A stretch of DNA of 64,000 nt from DATARH01 sp963847345 (lineage in GTDB: Bacteria > Pseudomonadota > Alphaproteobacteria > ATCC43930 > CGMCC-115725), in the NCBI GenBank assembly GCA_963847345.1, contig CAWJZU010000015.1, positions 62,001-126,000 of the forward strand, written 5' to 3'. Position numbers and translations under genes: made by a program. A model generated the notes under the pieces. That model ran no database searches. It was not told where the DNA came from and saw only the letters and a program-made list of their open reading frames with translations. This document shows, piece by piece, positions 53,836-61,638 of this stretch (positions within the stretch are counted from its first letter, which is position 1; each line of letters starts with the position of its first letter).

Positions 53836-54633
53836 ATGCCTGACAGGCCGATGGCTGACAGGCGCATCGAAATCGGCAAATGCCGGATCCTGATCTCGAA
53901 CGACGACGGGATCGAATCGCCGGGCATCAAGATCCTCGAACAGATCGCGGGCGAGCTGACCGACGATGTCTGGGTCGTCGCGCCGGACCAGGAGCAGAGC
54001 GGCGCCAGCCACTCGCTGACGACGCGGCGGCCGCTGCGGCTCATCGAGATATCGGAGCGGCGCTATGCAGTGGACGGAACGCCGACCGATTGCGTGCTGC
54101 TGGCGGTCAAAAAGGTGCTGCGCGAGCGGCGGCCGGACTTGGTGCTGTCCGGCATCAACGGCGGCAGCAACGCCGGTGAGGACATGACCTACTCGGGGAC
54201 CGTGGCGGCGGCGATGGAGGCGACGCTGCTCGGCATACCGGCGGTGGCGCTGAGCCAGGATTATCCCGACGGCTCACCGATCCCCTGGGATACCGGGAAG
54301 GCGCTGGGCGCCGAGGTGATCCGCCGTCTGCTGAGGCAGCCCTGGTCCGCGAATACGCTGATCAATGTCAATTTCCCCGGGGTGCCGTTGGACCGGGTCG
54401 CTGGCTTCGCGGTCACCAGCCAGGGCAAGCGCGATATCGCCGAGAACCTGACTGAGGGCAGGGACCCGCGCGGCCGGCCCTATTACTGGATCGGCCCGAT
54501 CCGCGAGGTCGGCGACCCCGAACCCGGCACCGACATCGCCGCGCTGACCGAGAACAAGGTCTCGATCACGCCGATCAACATGGATCTGACTTACGTCGGC
54601 CTACTCGATCCGCTGCGCCGCCTGTTCGAATAG
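53836..54633 (+). CDS. surE: 5'/3'-nucleotidase SurE
   Basis: Metal-dependent phosphatase removing phosphate from nucleoside monophosphates and short polyphosphates, 265 residues. The metal motif is 'ILISNDDGIESPGIKIL', followed by 'VVAPDQEQSGASHSLT', 'YAVDGTPTDCVLLAV' and 'PDLVLSGINGGSNAGEDMTY'. Start 53836 (MPDRPMADRRIEIGKCR) is chosen; MADRR at 53851 is an alternative. It lies between serS and the NlpD-like gene. The protein-isoaspartate methyltransferase gene (pcm) that usually follows surE is absent. Confidence 0.95.
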   Translation: MPDRPMADRRIEIGKCRILISNDDGIESPGIKILEQIAGELTDDVWVVAPDQEQSGASHSLTTRRPLRLIEISERRYAVDGTPTDCVLLAVKKVLRERRPDLVLSGINGGSNAGEDMTYSGTVAAAMEATLLGIPAVALSQDYPDGSPIPWDTGKALGAEVIRRLLRQPWSANTLINVNFPGVPLDRVAGFAVTSQGKRDIAENLTEGRDPRGRPYYWIGPIREVGDPEPGTDIAALTENKVSITPINMDLTYVGLLDPLRRLFE

Positions 54634-54850
54634 CACTGAAGGCGATTCGCGTCTCGATCGCGATCGGCGTTGCGACGGCGGCATCATCCTTAAACATCGG
54701 GCGAGGGTCGCGCGCCGTTTTCGACCAAGCGGCAGGCCAGGAATAGTGACCTGGAGACAAGGTCGATTCTATCTTAGGGCGTTTGACTTATCCGGATTAC
54801 TCTGAAGCGCATCAGCATTCTTGCCCGTCGGGGGGCGGACAGGAGGGGAG

Positions 54851-55915
54851 ATGGGGGAAATCGGATTGAGGCGGCATTTGCGCGCCGCCGCCGCGGTGTC
54901 GTTCGCGGCGCTCGCCGCCGCATGTGCCGGGAATCGCCACGAAGCGCCGGTGATCATGAAAGGGGCCGCTCCGGATGGCATCGAAGCCGCGCCAATTGCA
55001 CCGGCACAGGCTCGGCCGAAATTTGCGGCGCCGAAGCCGCTGATATCGCCGACCGGACCGGGAAGACGGATCGTCGTACGTCCCGGGCAGTCAGTGGGCT
55101 ATCTCGCGCGCGAGTACGGCGTCACGAAGCGGGCGATCATCGAGGCCAATAATCTGACGCCGCCGGAATACAAGATCGAGATCGGCCGGCAACTCGTCAT
55201 TCCAGGCGGCACCGAGCCGCATCCGCCGGCGCAGACGGCGGAAGCGGAAAAGCCTTCGCCGCTCCCGCCAGAGCACCCGGCATCTTCCAAGCGGGCGGGC
55301 AAGGCGGGAGAAGTTATTCCGCTCGACGACCCGGCGCCGGCGCGGAAAAAATCGGCTGAGGCTCCCGCGATCAGTTTCCCGCCGCCGACTGCTCCGGCAC
55401 GCGGAAAACTGTCACCGCCTGCTGCCGAGCCGGCTGCACGGCCCCCGCAGCAAGCCGAGAACGAGGTCGCGTCGGCAGAGGCTGAGGAGCCGTCGAGCCG
55501 AAGCGGGCATCTGCCATGGCCGGTGCGCGGCCGCATCGTCGGTGGTTACGGATCAACAAAGGGTGGCGGCCATAATGCCGGCATCAACATCGCGGCCGCG
55601 CGCGGCGCCCCGGTCCACGCCGTCGATGCGGGGGTTGTCGCCTATGCCGGCAACGAGATCCGCGGCTACGGCAACCTCGTCCTGGTCAAGCATCCGAGTG
55701 GGTTGATTTCGGCCTACGCGCATCTCGATACGCTGCTCGTCAATCGCGGCGACACGGTCAGCCGCGGCCAGGTGATCGCGAAAGTCGGCAATACCGGCGG
55801 GGTCAGCGAGCCGCAGCTCCACTTCGAGCTGCGCCGCGGCAAGAAGGCGGTCGATCCGCGCGAGCTGCTGACGCCGGGCGCCAATGCCGGCGGCGGGAAA
55901 GGAGCCGCGGGCTAG
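54851..55915 (+). CDS. LysM and M23/LytM-domain envelope protein (NlpD-like)
   Basis: 354-residue exported protein. The N-terminus 'LRAAAAVSFAALAAACAGN' is a signal with a possible lipobox Cys. A LysM domain (about 75-120) with 'VVRPGQSVGYLAREYGVTKR' binds peptidoglycan, a Pro/Ala-rich linker follows, and a LytM domain occupies about 220-345. The zinc site looks degenerate: the usual H-x3-D is 'HNAGIN', and the first His of HxH is Gln in 'EPQLHFELRRG'. Such forms usually activate amidases rather than cut peptidoglycan. The ATG at 54851 lies right after AGGAGGGGAG, an unusually close ribosome site. Confidence 0.9.
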   Translation: MGEIGLRRHLRAAAAVSFAALAAACAGNRHEAPVIMKGAAPDGIEAAPIAPAQARPKFAAPKPLISPTGPGRRIVVRPGQSVGYLAREYGVTKRAIIEANNLTPPEYKIEIGRQLVIPGGTEPHPPAQTAEAEKPSPLPPEHPASSKRAGKAGEVIPLDDPAPARKKSAEAPAISFPPPTAPARGKLSPPAAEPAARPPQQAENEVASAEAEEPSSRSGHLPWPVRGRIVGGYGSTKGGGHNAGINIAAARGAPVHAVDAGVVAYAGNEIRGYGNLVLVKHPSGLISAYAHLDTLLVNRGDTVSRGQVIAKVGNTGGVSEPQLHFELRRGKKAVDPRELLTPGANAGGGKGAAG

Positions 55916-55917
55916 CG

Positions 55918-56748
55918 ATGGCCGAGCCGGAATGGCGCCGCCTCAACCGTCTGCATTGGGACGACCGGGTTGCGATCCATCTGGGACCGCGGGGCTATGA
56001 CCTCGACCGGCTGCGGGCGGGACAGGAGCCGCTCAACGGCATCGAGGCCGAAGAACTGCCGCCGCTTGAGGGCAAGCGGGTACTGCACCTGCAATGCCAT
56101 TTCGGCGCCGACAGCCTGAAACTGCTGCAAGGCGGCGCCGCCGAAATCGTCGGTGTTGATTTTTCGCAGCCCGCTATCGCCGCCGCCCAACAACTGGCGC
56201 GGGAGATGGGCCTCGCCGAACGGGCGCGCTTTGTCGAAGCCGATGTTTACGACGCGCCTGTCGCCGTTCCGGAGCCGCACGGTTTCGATCTGGTCTTCGT
56301 GACCTGGGGAGCGATCTGCTGGCTGCCCGACATCCGGGCGTGGGCCAAAGTGGTCGCGGCGATGGTGCGGCCCGGCGGCGCGCTGTACCTCGCCGAAGCT
56401 CATCCCGCGGCCTATGTACTGGACGACCTCAGCCGTTCGGCGGACGGCATGCCCGGTTTTTACGCGCCCTACTTCTCGCGTGACCCGGTCGTCTATACGC
56501 AAGAGCGCGACTACGTCGACCCCGCGGCCGATTTCACGCATCCGATGAGCCATACCTGGATTCACCCCCTTGGCGACATCGTGACCGGTGTGATCGAAGC
56601 CGGATTGCGGCTCGACTGGCTGCACGAACACGAGGGCGTACCCTGGCGGATGTTCGAGATCCTGGTGAGGGATGCGGACGGTCTCTATCGCTGGCCGGAC
56701 AAGGCCTGGCTGCCGCTCGCGTTCTCGCTGCTGGCGACGCGCTGCTGA
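55918..56748 (+). CDS. Class I SAM-dependent methyltransferase
   Basis: 276-residue cytosolic methyltransferase. Motif I is 'RVLHLQCHFGADSLKLLQG' (about residues 57-75), motif II is 'EIVGVDFSQPAIAAAQ', and the motif IV region is 'HGFDLVFVTWGAICWLPDI'. It belongs to the broad Methyltransf_25/11 group; substrate unknown. The ATG at 55918 is two bases after the NlpD-like stop, implying co-transcription. It occupies the operon area where pcm is often found, but its motifs are not those of an isoaspartate methyltransferase. Confidence 0.9.
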   Translation: MAEPEWRRLNRLHWDDRVAIHLGPRGYDLDRLRAGQEPLNGIEAEELPPLEGKRVLHLQCHFGADSLKLLQGGAAEIVGVDFSQPAIAAAQQLAREMGLAERARFVEADVYDAPVAVPEPHGFDLVFVTWGAICWLPDIRAWAKVVAAMVRPGGALYLAEAHPAAYVLDDLSRSADGMPGFYAPYFSRDPVVYTQERDYVDPAADFTHPMSHTWIHPLGDIVTGVIEAGLRLDWLHEHEGVPWRMFEILVRDADGLYRWPDKAWLPLAFSLLATRC

Positions 56749-56771
56749 TCGCTCCCCGTAACCGCTACCGA

Positions 56772-57641
56772 TCAACCGAGCGGCTTTCCAAGCCGGCCGG
56801 CGAGGTCCTGGATGAACTGCCAGGCGACCCGGCCGGAGCGCGAGCCGCGCGTGATCGACCACTCGCTGGCCTCCGCCCTGAGCTGGTCGTCGGGCAGGTC
56901 CAGACCGTAATGCGCCGCATAGCCCCGCACGATCGCCAGATAGACCTCCTGATCGAGATTGTGAAACCCGAGCCACAGCCCGAAGCGGTCGGACAGCGAG
57001 ACCTTTTCCTCGACCGCCTCGGCCGGGTTGATCGCCGTCGAGCGCTCGTTCTCGATCATGTCGCGCGGCATCAGGTGCCGGCGGTTCGATGTCGCGTAGA
57101 GCACGACATTGGCGGGACGCCCTTCGATGCCGCCTTCGAGAACCGCTTTCAGCGACTTGTAGCTGGCGTCGTTCTGGTCGAACGACAGATCGTCGCAGAA
57201 AAGGATCGAGCGCCGAAGGCTGTCGCGCACCAGCGACAAAAGCCGCGGCAGGGTCGGGATGTCCTCGCGGTGGATCTCGATCAGCGCCAGCGCGCCGGGG
57301 CGGCGTTCCGGCCTGACGTCGTTGACGGCCGCGTGCGTCGCCTTGACGAGGGCGCTCTTGCCGGTGCCGCGCGCGCCCCACAGCAGCACGTTGTTGGCCG
57401 GGAGCCCGGCCGCGAAGCGTTCGGTGTTCGCGAGCAGGATGTCGCGTACCCGGTCGATCCCGCGCAACAGGCCTATCGGGACGCGGTTGACGGAAGGTAC
57501 CGGCTCCAGCCATTCGCGGTCGGCATGCCAAACAAAGGCGTCAGCGGCGCCGAGATCGTTGAGCGCGGCGCCGCTCGGCGCGAGCCGGTCGAGCGCGTCG
57601 GCGATGCGTTGCAGCAGCGGAATCAGATCGGGTTCCGGCAT
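56772..57641 (-). CDS. DUF815-family P-loop ATPase
   Basis: 289-residue AAA-like ATPase (DUF815). Walker A is 'NVLLWGARGTGKSALVKATH' (about residues 84-103), Walker B is 'SILFCDDLSFDQNDASYKSL', and 'VVLYATSNRRHLMPRDMIEN' is the sensor-1 block. 'VSLSDRFGLWLGFHNLDQEV' contains the conserved SDRFGLW. The ATG at 57641 (MPEPDLIPLLQRIADAL) is chosen. The gene is a regular neighbour of yajC-secD-secF in Alphaproteobacteria, lying divergently. Cellular role unknown. Confidence 0.93.
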   Translation of the reverse strand: MPEPDLIPLLQRIADALDRLAPSGAALNDLGAADAFVWHADREWLEPVPSVNRVPIGLLRGIDRVRDILLANTERFAAGLPANNVLLWGARGTGKSALVKATHAAVNDVRPERRPGALALIEIHREDIPTLPRLLSLVRDSLRRSILFCDDLSFDQNDASYKSLKAVLEGGIEGRPANVVLYATSNRRHLMPRDMIENERSTAINPAEAVEEKVSLSDRFGLWLGFHNLDQEVYLAIVRGYAAHYGLDLPDDQLRAEASEWSITRGSRSGRVAWQFIQDLAGRLGKPLG

Positions 57642-57898
57642 CGTTCCGTCCGGCGAGTAAGCGGGGAGGCGGACGCTACCACAGCGTCTTGCGGCGCGAA
57701 AAGCACGCCCGATGCCCGAGCCCGGCCGTCCAAGCATTGCCCTTCGTCCGGCGAGGCGGTACCAATGGCCGCATTGCGCGGCCGAGGCGGCGGGTCGCGG
57801 GATCGCTTGCCGCGACCCACGGCGTGCACCATTTTCGGCTGGTGGCCGACGCCGACCGACGCGGGGATCGCCGCAAGAGCGATTATTGACGAGGGATT

Positions 57899-58273
57899 AT
57901 GGACCAGAACGCCTTAATTCAATTTCTGCCGCTCGTCCTGATTTTTGTCGTGTTCTATTTCCTGCTGATCCGCCCGCAGCAGAAGAAGCAGAAGGATCAT
58001 CGCGCGATGCTGGAGGCGCTGCGGCGTGGCGACCGAATCGTGACCGGCGGCGGATTCTTCGGCACGGTATCAAAGGTGGTGAGCCCGGAGGAGGTCGAGG
58101 TCGATCTTGCGCCCAATGTGCGCGTGCGGGTACTGCGCAGCACGATCACCAGCGTCCTGTCGAAGCCCGATCCGGCCGCGGCGCGCGACGCCGCCAAGGA
58201 ACGTGACGCCGCTAAGGAACGCGATGCGAAGGAAAAGGAACCGGCCCGGCGCGCCGCCGACAAGGTACAGTGA
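57899..58273 (+). CDS. yajC: Preprotein translocase subunit YajC
   Basis: Small membrane partner of SecDF, 124 residues. One N-terminal helix 'FLPLVLIFVVFYFLLIRPQQ' is followed by the conserved KKQKDHRAMLEALRRGD and 'GDRIVTGGGFFGTVSKV'. The C-terminal tail is charged and carries two 18-base tandem units coding DAAKER (58187-58222) plus a degenerate third. The ATG at 57899 is the only sensible start. First gene of yajC-secD-secF. Confidence 0.95.
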   Translation: MDQNALIQFLPLVLIFVVFYFLLIRPQQKKQKDHRAMLEALRRGDRIVTGGGFFGTVSKVVSPEEVEVDLAPNVRVRVLRSTITSVLSKPDPAAARDAAKERDAAKERDAKEKEPARRAADKVQ

Positions 58274-58330
58274 GAGGATCGATATCGTCGCGTGCTCGAG
58301 AGAGATGTCATAACCGGCGCCGGACCTGAT

Positions 58331-58346
58331 CCGGGTATTGACCCGG
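58331..58346. repeat. CCGGGT...ACCCGG hairpin between yajC and secD
   Basis: CCGGGT (58331-58336) and ACCCGG (58341-58346) flank ATTG, 49 bases before the secD ATG. It resembles the hairpin at 52448-52464 and may be the same dispersed palindrome family or a translational control structure. Confidence 0.4.
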
Positions 58347-58394
58347 CATTCTGATACCGTAGCGTCCTCTCGGGTCCGGCCGGGTCACCATAGC

Positions 58395-59963
58395 ATGCTG
58401 TATTTCGCAAACTGGAAGGTCATCCTGATCTGCGCGATCTGCGCGGCCGGGGTGGTTCTCAGTCTCCCCAACCTGTTCACCGAGCAGCAGCTCGCGACGA
58501 TGCCGAGCTGGCTACCGCACAAGCAGGTCGCGCTCGGTCTCGACCTGCGCGGCGGCTCGTATCTGCTGCTCGAGGTCGATGTCGCGGCGGCGGAACGCGA
58601 TCGCCTCAATTCGGTCGAGGAGAGCGTTCGTAACGCGCTGCGCGACGCCAAGATCGGCTATACCGGGCTCAGCAATCAGGGCAACGCGGTCGCGTTCACG
58701 ATCCGCGACCCCGCCCAGGTCGCGACGGCGCGGCAGGTTCTCGGCAGGATCGACAACGACCTGACCGTCGAAATCGCCGCGGACGGAGCCGGCACGATGC
58801 GCTTTCGGCAGGCCGCGCTCGATGCCCGCCGCCGACAGGCGGTCGAGCAGTCGATCGAAATCATCCGCCGCCGCATCGACGAGACCGGCACCAAGGAGCC
58901 GACGATCCAGCGCCAAGGCGCCGACCGCATCCTGGTGCAGTTGCCGGGTGTGGACAACCCGGAGCACGTTAAGACGCTGCTCGGGCGCACCGCCAAGCTG
59001 ACGTTCCAGCTGGTCGACACGAGTGTCAATCCGGAGGATGCGCGACGGGGCCGGCTGCCGCCGGGCGACGAGGTCCTGCCGGCAACCGATGATCGCAGTG
59101 GGCCGGGGCAGTATGTCGTGCGCAAGCGCGTTATGGTCGGCGGCGACATGCTGGTCGACGCACAGGCCACCTTCCACGACAACGAACCGGTGGTCAGCTT
59201 CAAGTTCGACTCGGTCGGCGCCAGGCGGTTCGGCGACGCGACGCGCGAGAATGTCGGCAAGCCCTTCGCGATCGTGCTCGACAACAAGGTGATCAGCGCG
59301 CCCGTCATCCGCGAACCGATCCCCGGCGGCAGCGGCATTATCTCGGGCAGTTTCACTGCGCAGTCGGCCAGCGATCTGGCGCTGCTGCTGCGCGCCGGCG
59401 CGCTGCCGGCGCCGATCACAATCCTTGAGGAGCGCACGGTCGGCGCACAGCTCGGCGCCGATTCGATCCAGGCCGGGACGACTGCAAGCATCGTCGCGGT
59501 GATCCTGGTGATCGTGTTCATGGTGCTGTTCTACGGCCTGTTCGGCGTGTTCGCGGATATCGCGCTGATCTTCAATCTCTGTTTGATGCTCGCGGTGCTG
59601 TCGCTGCTCGGCGCGACGCTAACGCTCCCCGGTATCGCCGGGATCGCGTTGACGATGGGCATGGCGGTTGATGCGAACGTGCTGATTTACGAGCGCATCA
59701 AGGAGGAGCTGCGCAGCGGGCGGACGATGCTGTCGGCGCTCGAAGCCGGGTTCAGCCGCGCCTTCGGCACAATCCTCGACAGCCACATCACGACGCTGGT
59801 CGCCGGTATCCTGCTCTATTGGTTGGGTTCGGGGCCGGTCAAGGGGTTCGCCGTGACGCTCAGCATCGGCGTGTTGACCTCCCTGTTCTCGGCGATCCTT
59901 GTCACCCGGCTGCAGATCGTCGGTTGGCTGCGGCGCTGGCGGCCGAGGGAGATCCCACTATGA
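58395..59963 (+). CDS. secD: Protein translocase subunit SecD
   Basis: Uses the proton gradient to complete protein export with SecF; 522 residues. It starts MLYFANWKVILICAICAAGV (first helix). The SecD motif is 'LGLDLRGGSYLLLEVD' at about residues 49-64. A periplasmic P1 domain contains 'SIEIIRRRIDETGTKEPTIQ', and the late helices have 'IAGIALTMGMAVDANVLIYE' and 'AFGTILDSHITTLVAGILLY'. An upstream in-frame start exists but precedes non-conserved sequence. Intact; followed by secF after 25 bases. Confidence 0.96.
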   Translation: MLYFANWKVILICAICAAGVVLSLPNLFTEQQLATMPSWLPHKQVALGLDLRGGSYLLLEVDVAAAERDRLNSVEESVRNALRDAKIGYTGLSNQGNAVAFTIRDPAQVATARQVLGRIDNDLTVEIAADGAGTMRFRQAALDARRRQAVEQSIEIIRRRIDETGTKEPTIQRQGADRILVQLPGVDNPEHVKTLLGRTAKLTFQLVDTSVNPEDARRGRLPPGDEVLPATDDRSGPGQYVVRKRVMVGGDMLVDAQATFHDNEPVVSFKFDSVGARRFGDATRENVGKPFAIVLDNKVISAPVIREPIPGGSGIISGSFTAQSASDLALLLRAGALPAPITILEERTVGAQLGADSIQAGTTASIVAVILVIVFMVLFYGLFGVFADIALIFNLCLMLAVLSLLGATLTLPGIAGIALTMGMAVDANVLIYERIKEELRSGRTMLSALEAGFSRAFGTILDSHITTLVAGILLYWLGSGPVKGFAVTLSIGVLTSLFSAILVTRLQIVGWLRRWRPREIPL

Positions 59964-59988
59964 CTCGCGTGCCAAACGGGAGATCGCT

Positions 59989-60975
59989 GTGTTAAGGCCG
60001 CTGATCGTCATCCGACATGTGCCGAAAATCGATTTCATGCGCTGGCATGTCTTCGGCTTTGCGTTCTCTGGCTTTCTGACGATCCTGACGGTCGTTCTGC
60101 TCCTGACGGCGGGACTCAACTACGGCATCGACTTTCGCGGCGGCACGCTGATCGAGGCGCGCGTAACAACCGGGCCGGCCGACCTCGCCAACATGCGCTC
60201 GAAGTTGGATTCGCTCGGCCTTGGCGAGATCAGCCTGCAGCAATTTGGCAGTCCATCCGATGTGCTGATCCGGATGGCGGAACAGCCGGGCGGCGATCGG
60301 GCGCAGATGGCGGCGGTCAAAACGGCGCAGGATGCGCTCGGACCGAATATCGAATACCGCCGCGTCGAGGTCGTCGGGCCGACTGTCGGCAGCGAATTGA
60401 TCCGTGCCGGGGTGCTTGCGACCGTGCTCGCCCTCGGCGCGATCATGATTTATGTCTGGTTCCGCTTCGAGTGGCAGTTCGGCCTCGGCGCGATGGTGTC
60501 AACCTTCCACGATGTCATCACGACGGTTGGCCTGTTCGCGGTGTTGCAGCTCGAATTCAACCTGACGACGCTGGCTGCGATCCTGACCATCGCCGGCTAC
60601 TCGATCAACGACACGGTGGTGATCTATGACCGGGTCCGCGAGTCTATGCGGCGGCATCGGTCGATGCCTTTTCGCGACCTGATTAATCTGGCGCTGAACG
60701 AGACGCTGTCGCGCACGATCCTGACCGTGGCGACAACGACGTTGGCGGTGCTGGCGTTGCTGTTTCTGGGCGGCGAGGTGCTGCGCGGGTTCAGCATCGC
60801 GCTGCTGTGGGGCATGTTCATCGGCACCTATTCGTCGCTGTTTATAGCGGCACCGATCCTCTATTACGTGCAGCCCAGCCGGCGCGCGATCGCAAAGGAC
60901 GCCGAGCCGGCCACGCCGGCCCCCGCTCCCCCCGCCAAGCGGGCAGCGTCTCCGGCCAAGCGGGCCTCGCGCTGA
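59989..60975 (+). CDS. secF: Protein translocase subunit SecF
   Basis: Partner of SecD, 328 residues. GTG at 59989, with CGGGAG upstream, gives VLRPLIVIRHVPKIDFMRWH. The SecF motif is 'LNYGIDFRGGTLIEARV' at about residues 41-57, and the conserved late helices include 'TIAGYSINDTVVIYDRVRES' and 'LSRTILTVATTTLAVLALLF'. An Ala/Pro/Lys-rich tail (PAPAPPAKRAASPAKRASR) ends the protein. An earlier in-frame start lies inside secD and is rejected. The Mth938 gene follows after 7 bases. Confidence 0.95.
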   Translation: MLRPLIVIRHVPKIDFMRWHVFGFAFSGFLTILTVVLLLTAGLNYGIDFRGGTLIEARVTTGPADLANMRSKLDSLGLGEISLQQFGSPSDVLIRMAEQPGGDRAQMAAVKTAQDALGPNIEYRRVEVVGPTVGSELIRAGVLATVLALGAIMIYVWFRFEWQFGLGAMVSTFHDVITTVGLFAVLQLEFNLTTLAAILTIAGYSINDTVVIYDRVRESMRRHRSMPFRDLINLALNETLSRTILTVATTTLAVLALLFLGGEVLRGFSIALLWGMFIGTYSSLFIAAPILYYVQPSRRAIAKDAEPATPAPAPPAKRAASPAKRASR

Positions 60976-60982
60976 GGCGGCG

Positions 60983-61348
60983 ATGGAACTCGTCCCGCAA
61001 ATCCGGGCCGGGCATCAGGTCATCGAGCGCTACGCGGCGAGCGGCTTCCGGGTCAGCGGCACGATCTATCTCGGCCCGGTGCTGGTGTTTGCCGAACGCA
61101 CCGAAGCCTGGGGGGAGGCGGCGTTCACCGTCGAGGGGCTGGCGCCGGTTCTCGCGCATGGCGGCATCGAACTGCTGCTGCTCGGTTTCGGGCGGCGCGT
61201 CGCGCCGGTCAGCGCGGAATTGCGCAGTGCGCTGAAAGCGGGCGGGATCGCGGTCGAGCCGATGGATACCGGCGCGGCCTGTCGGACTTACAACATGCTG
61301 ACGGGCGAGGATCGCCGCGTCGCCGCCGCGCTGTTGCCGCCGATCTGA
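60983..61348 (+). CDS. Mth938-like domain protein
   Basis: 121-residue protein of the Mth938/DUF498 family (NDUFAF3-like fold). It starts MELVPQIRAGHQVIERYA and has 'VSGTIYLGPVLVFAERTEAW', 'HGGIELLLLGFGRRVAPVSA' and 'GIAVEPMDTGAACRTYNMLT', the latter being the family signature before the C-terminal helix. Usual neighbour of secF in Alphaproteobacteria. The eukaryotic relative assists complex I assembly; the bacterial role is not established. Co-transcription with secF is likely. Confidence 0.92.
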   Translation: MELVPQIRAGHQVIERYAASGFRVSGTIYLGPVLVFAERTEAWGEAAFTVEGLAPVLAHGGIELLLLGFGRRVAPVSAELRSALKAGGIAVEPMDTGAACRTYNMLTGEDRRVAAALLPPI

Positions 61349-61397
61349 CCGGCGCGGAATTAGCCGGTGAACGGGCCTCGAGTTGCGAGATCCCGCA

Positions 61398-61634
61398 ATG
61401 CCACCTAATTCCGGTGCGGATTTTGCCGTTTGTTTCGGCATTGGCCACAATGGCGGGCCACCGCTCGACCCCGGAGCGGGGTGGCGCCAGTTCTGCTGGA
61501 AAAAAGCGCGCGCCCGCGCCTGGAAGACGCCGCCGCGCGAGATCGCGCTGGCCCGGCTGGCGCGCGCCGAGGAGCTTGGGATCAGCTATCGCGAGTACAC
61601 TTCGGTGCTGCTCGACACCGGACGACGGCCGTAA
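61398..61634 (+). CDS. Small 'GHNGGPPL' protein
   Basis: 78-residue soluble protein of unknown function. It carries the 'FGIGHNGGPPLDPG' motif seen near the N-terminus of many small alphaproteobacterial proteins, then a basic helical region 'FCWKKARARAWKTPPREIAL' and 'LGISYREYTSVLLDTGRRP'. The ATG at 61398 (MPPNSGADFAVCF) is chosen; an earlier in-frame start five codons upstream is possible. The basic C-terminal half suggests nucleic-acid or protein binding, which is speculative. Convergent with the flavoprotein gene. Confidence 0.8.
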   Translation: MPPNSGADFAVCFGIGHNGGPPLDPGAGWRQFCWKKARARAWKTPPREIALARLARAEELGISYREYTSVLLDTGRRP

Positions 61635-61638
61635 GACG

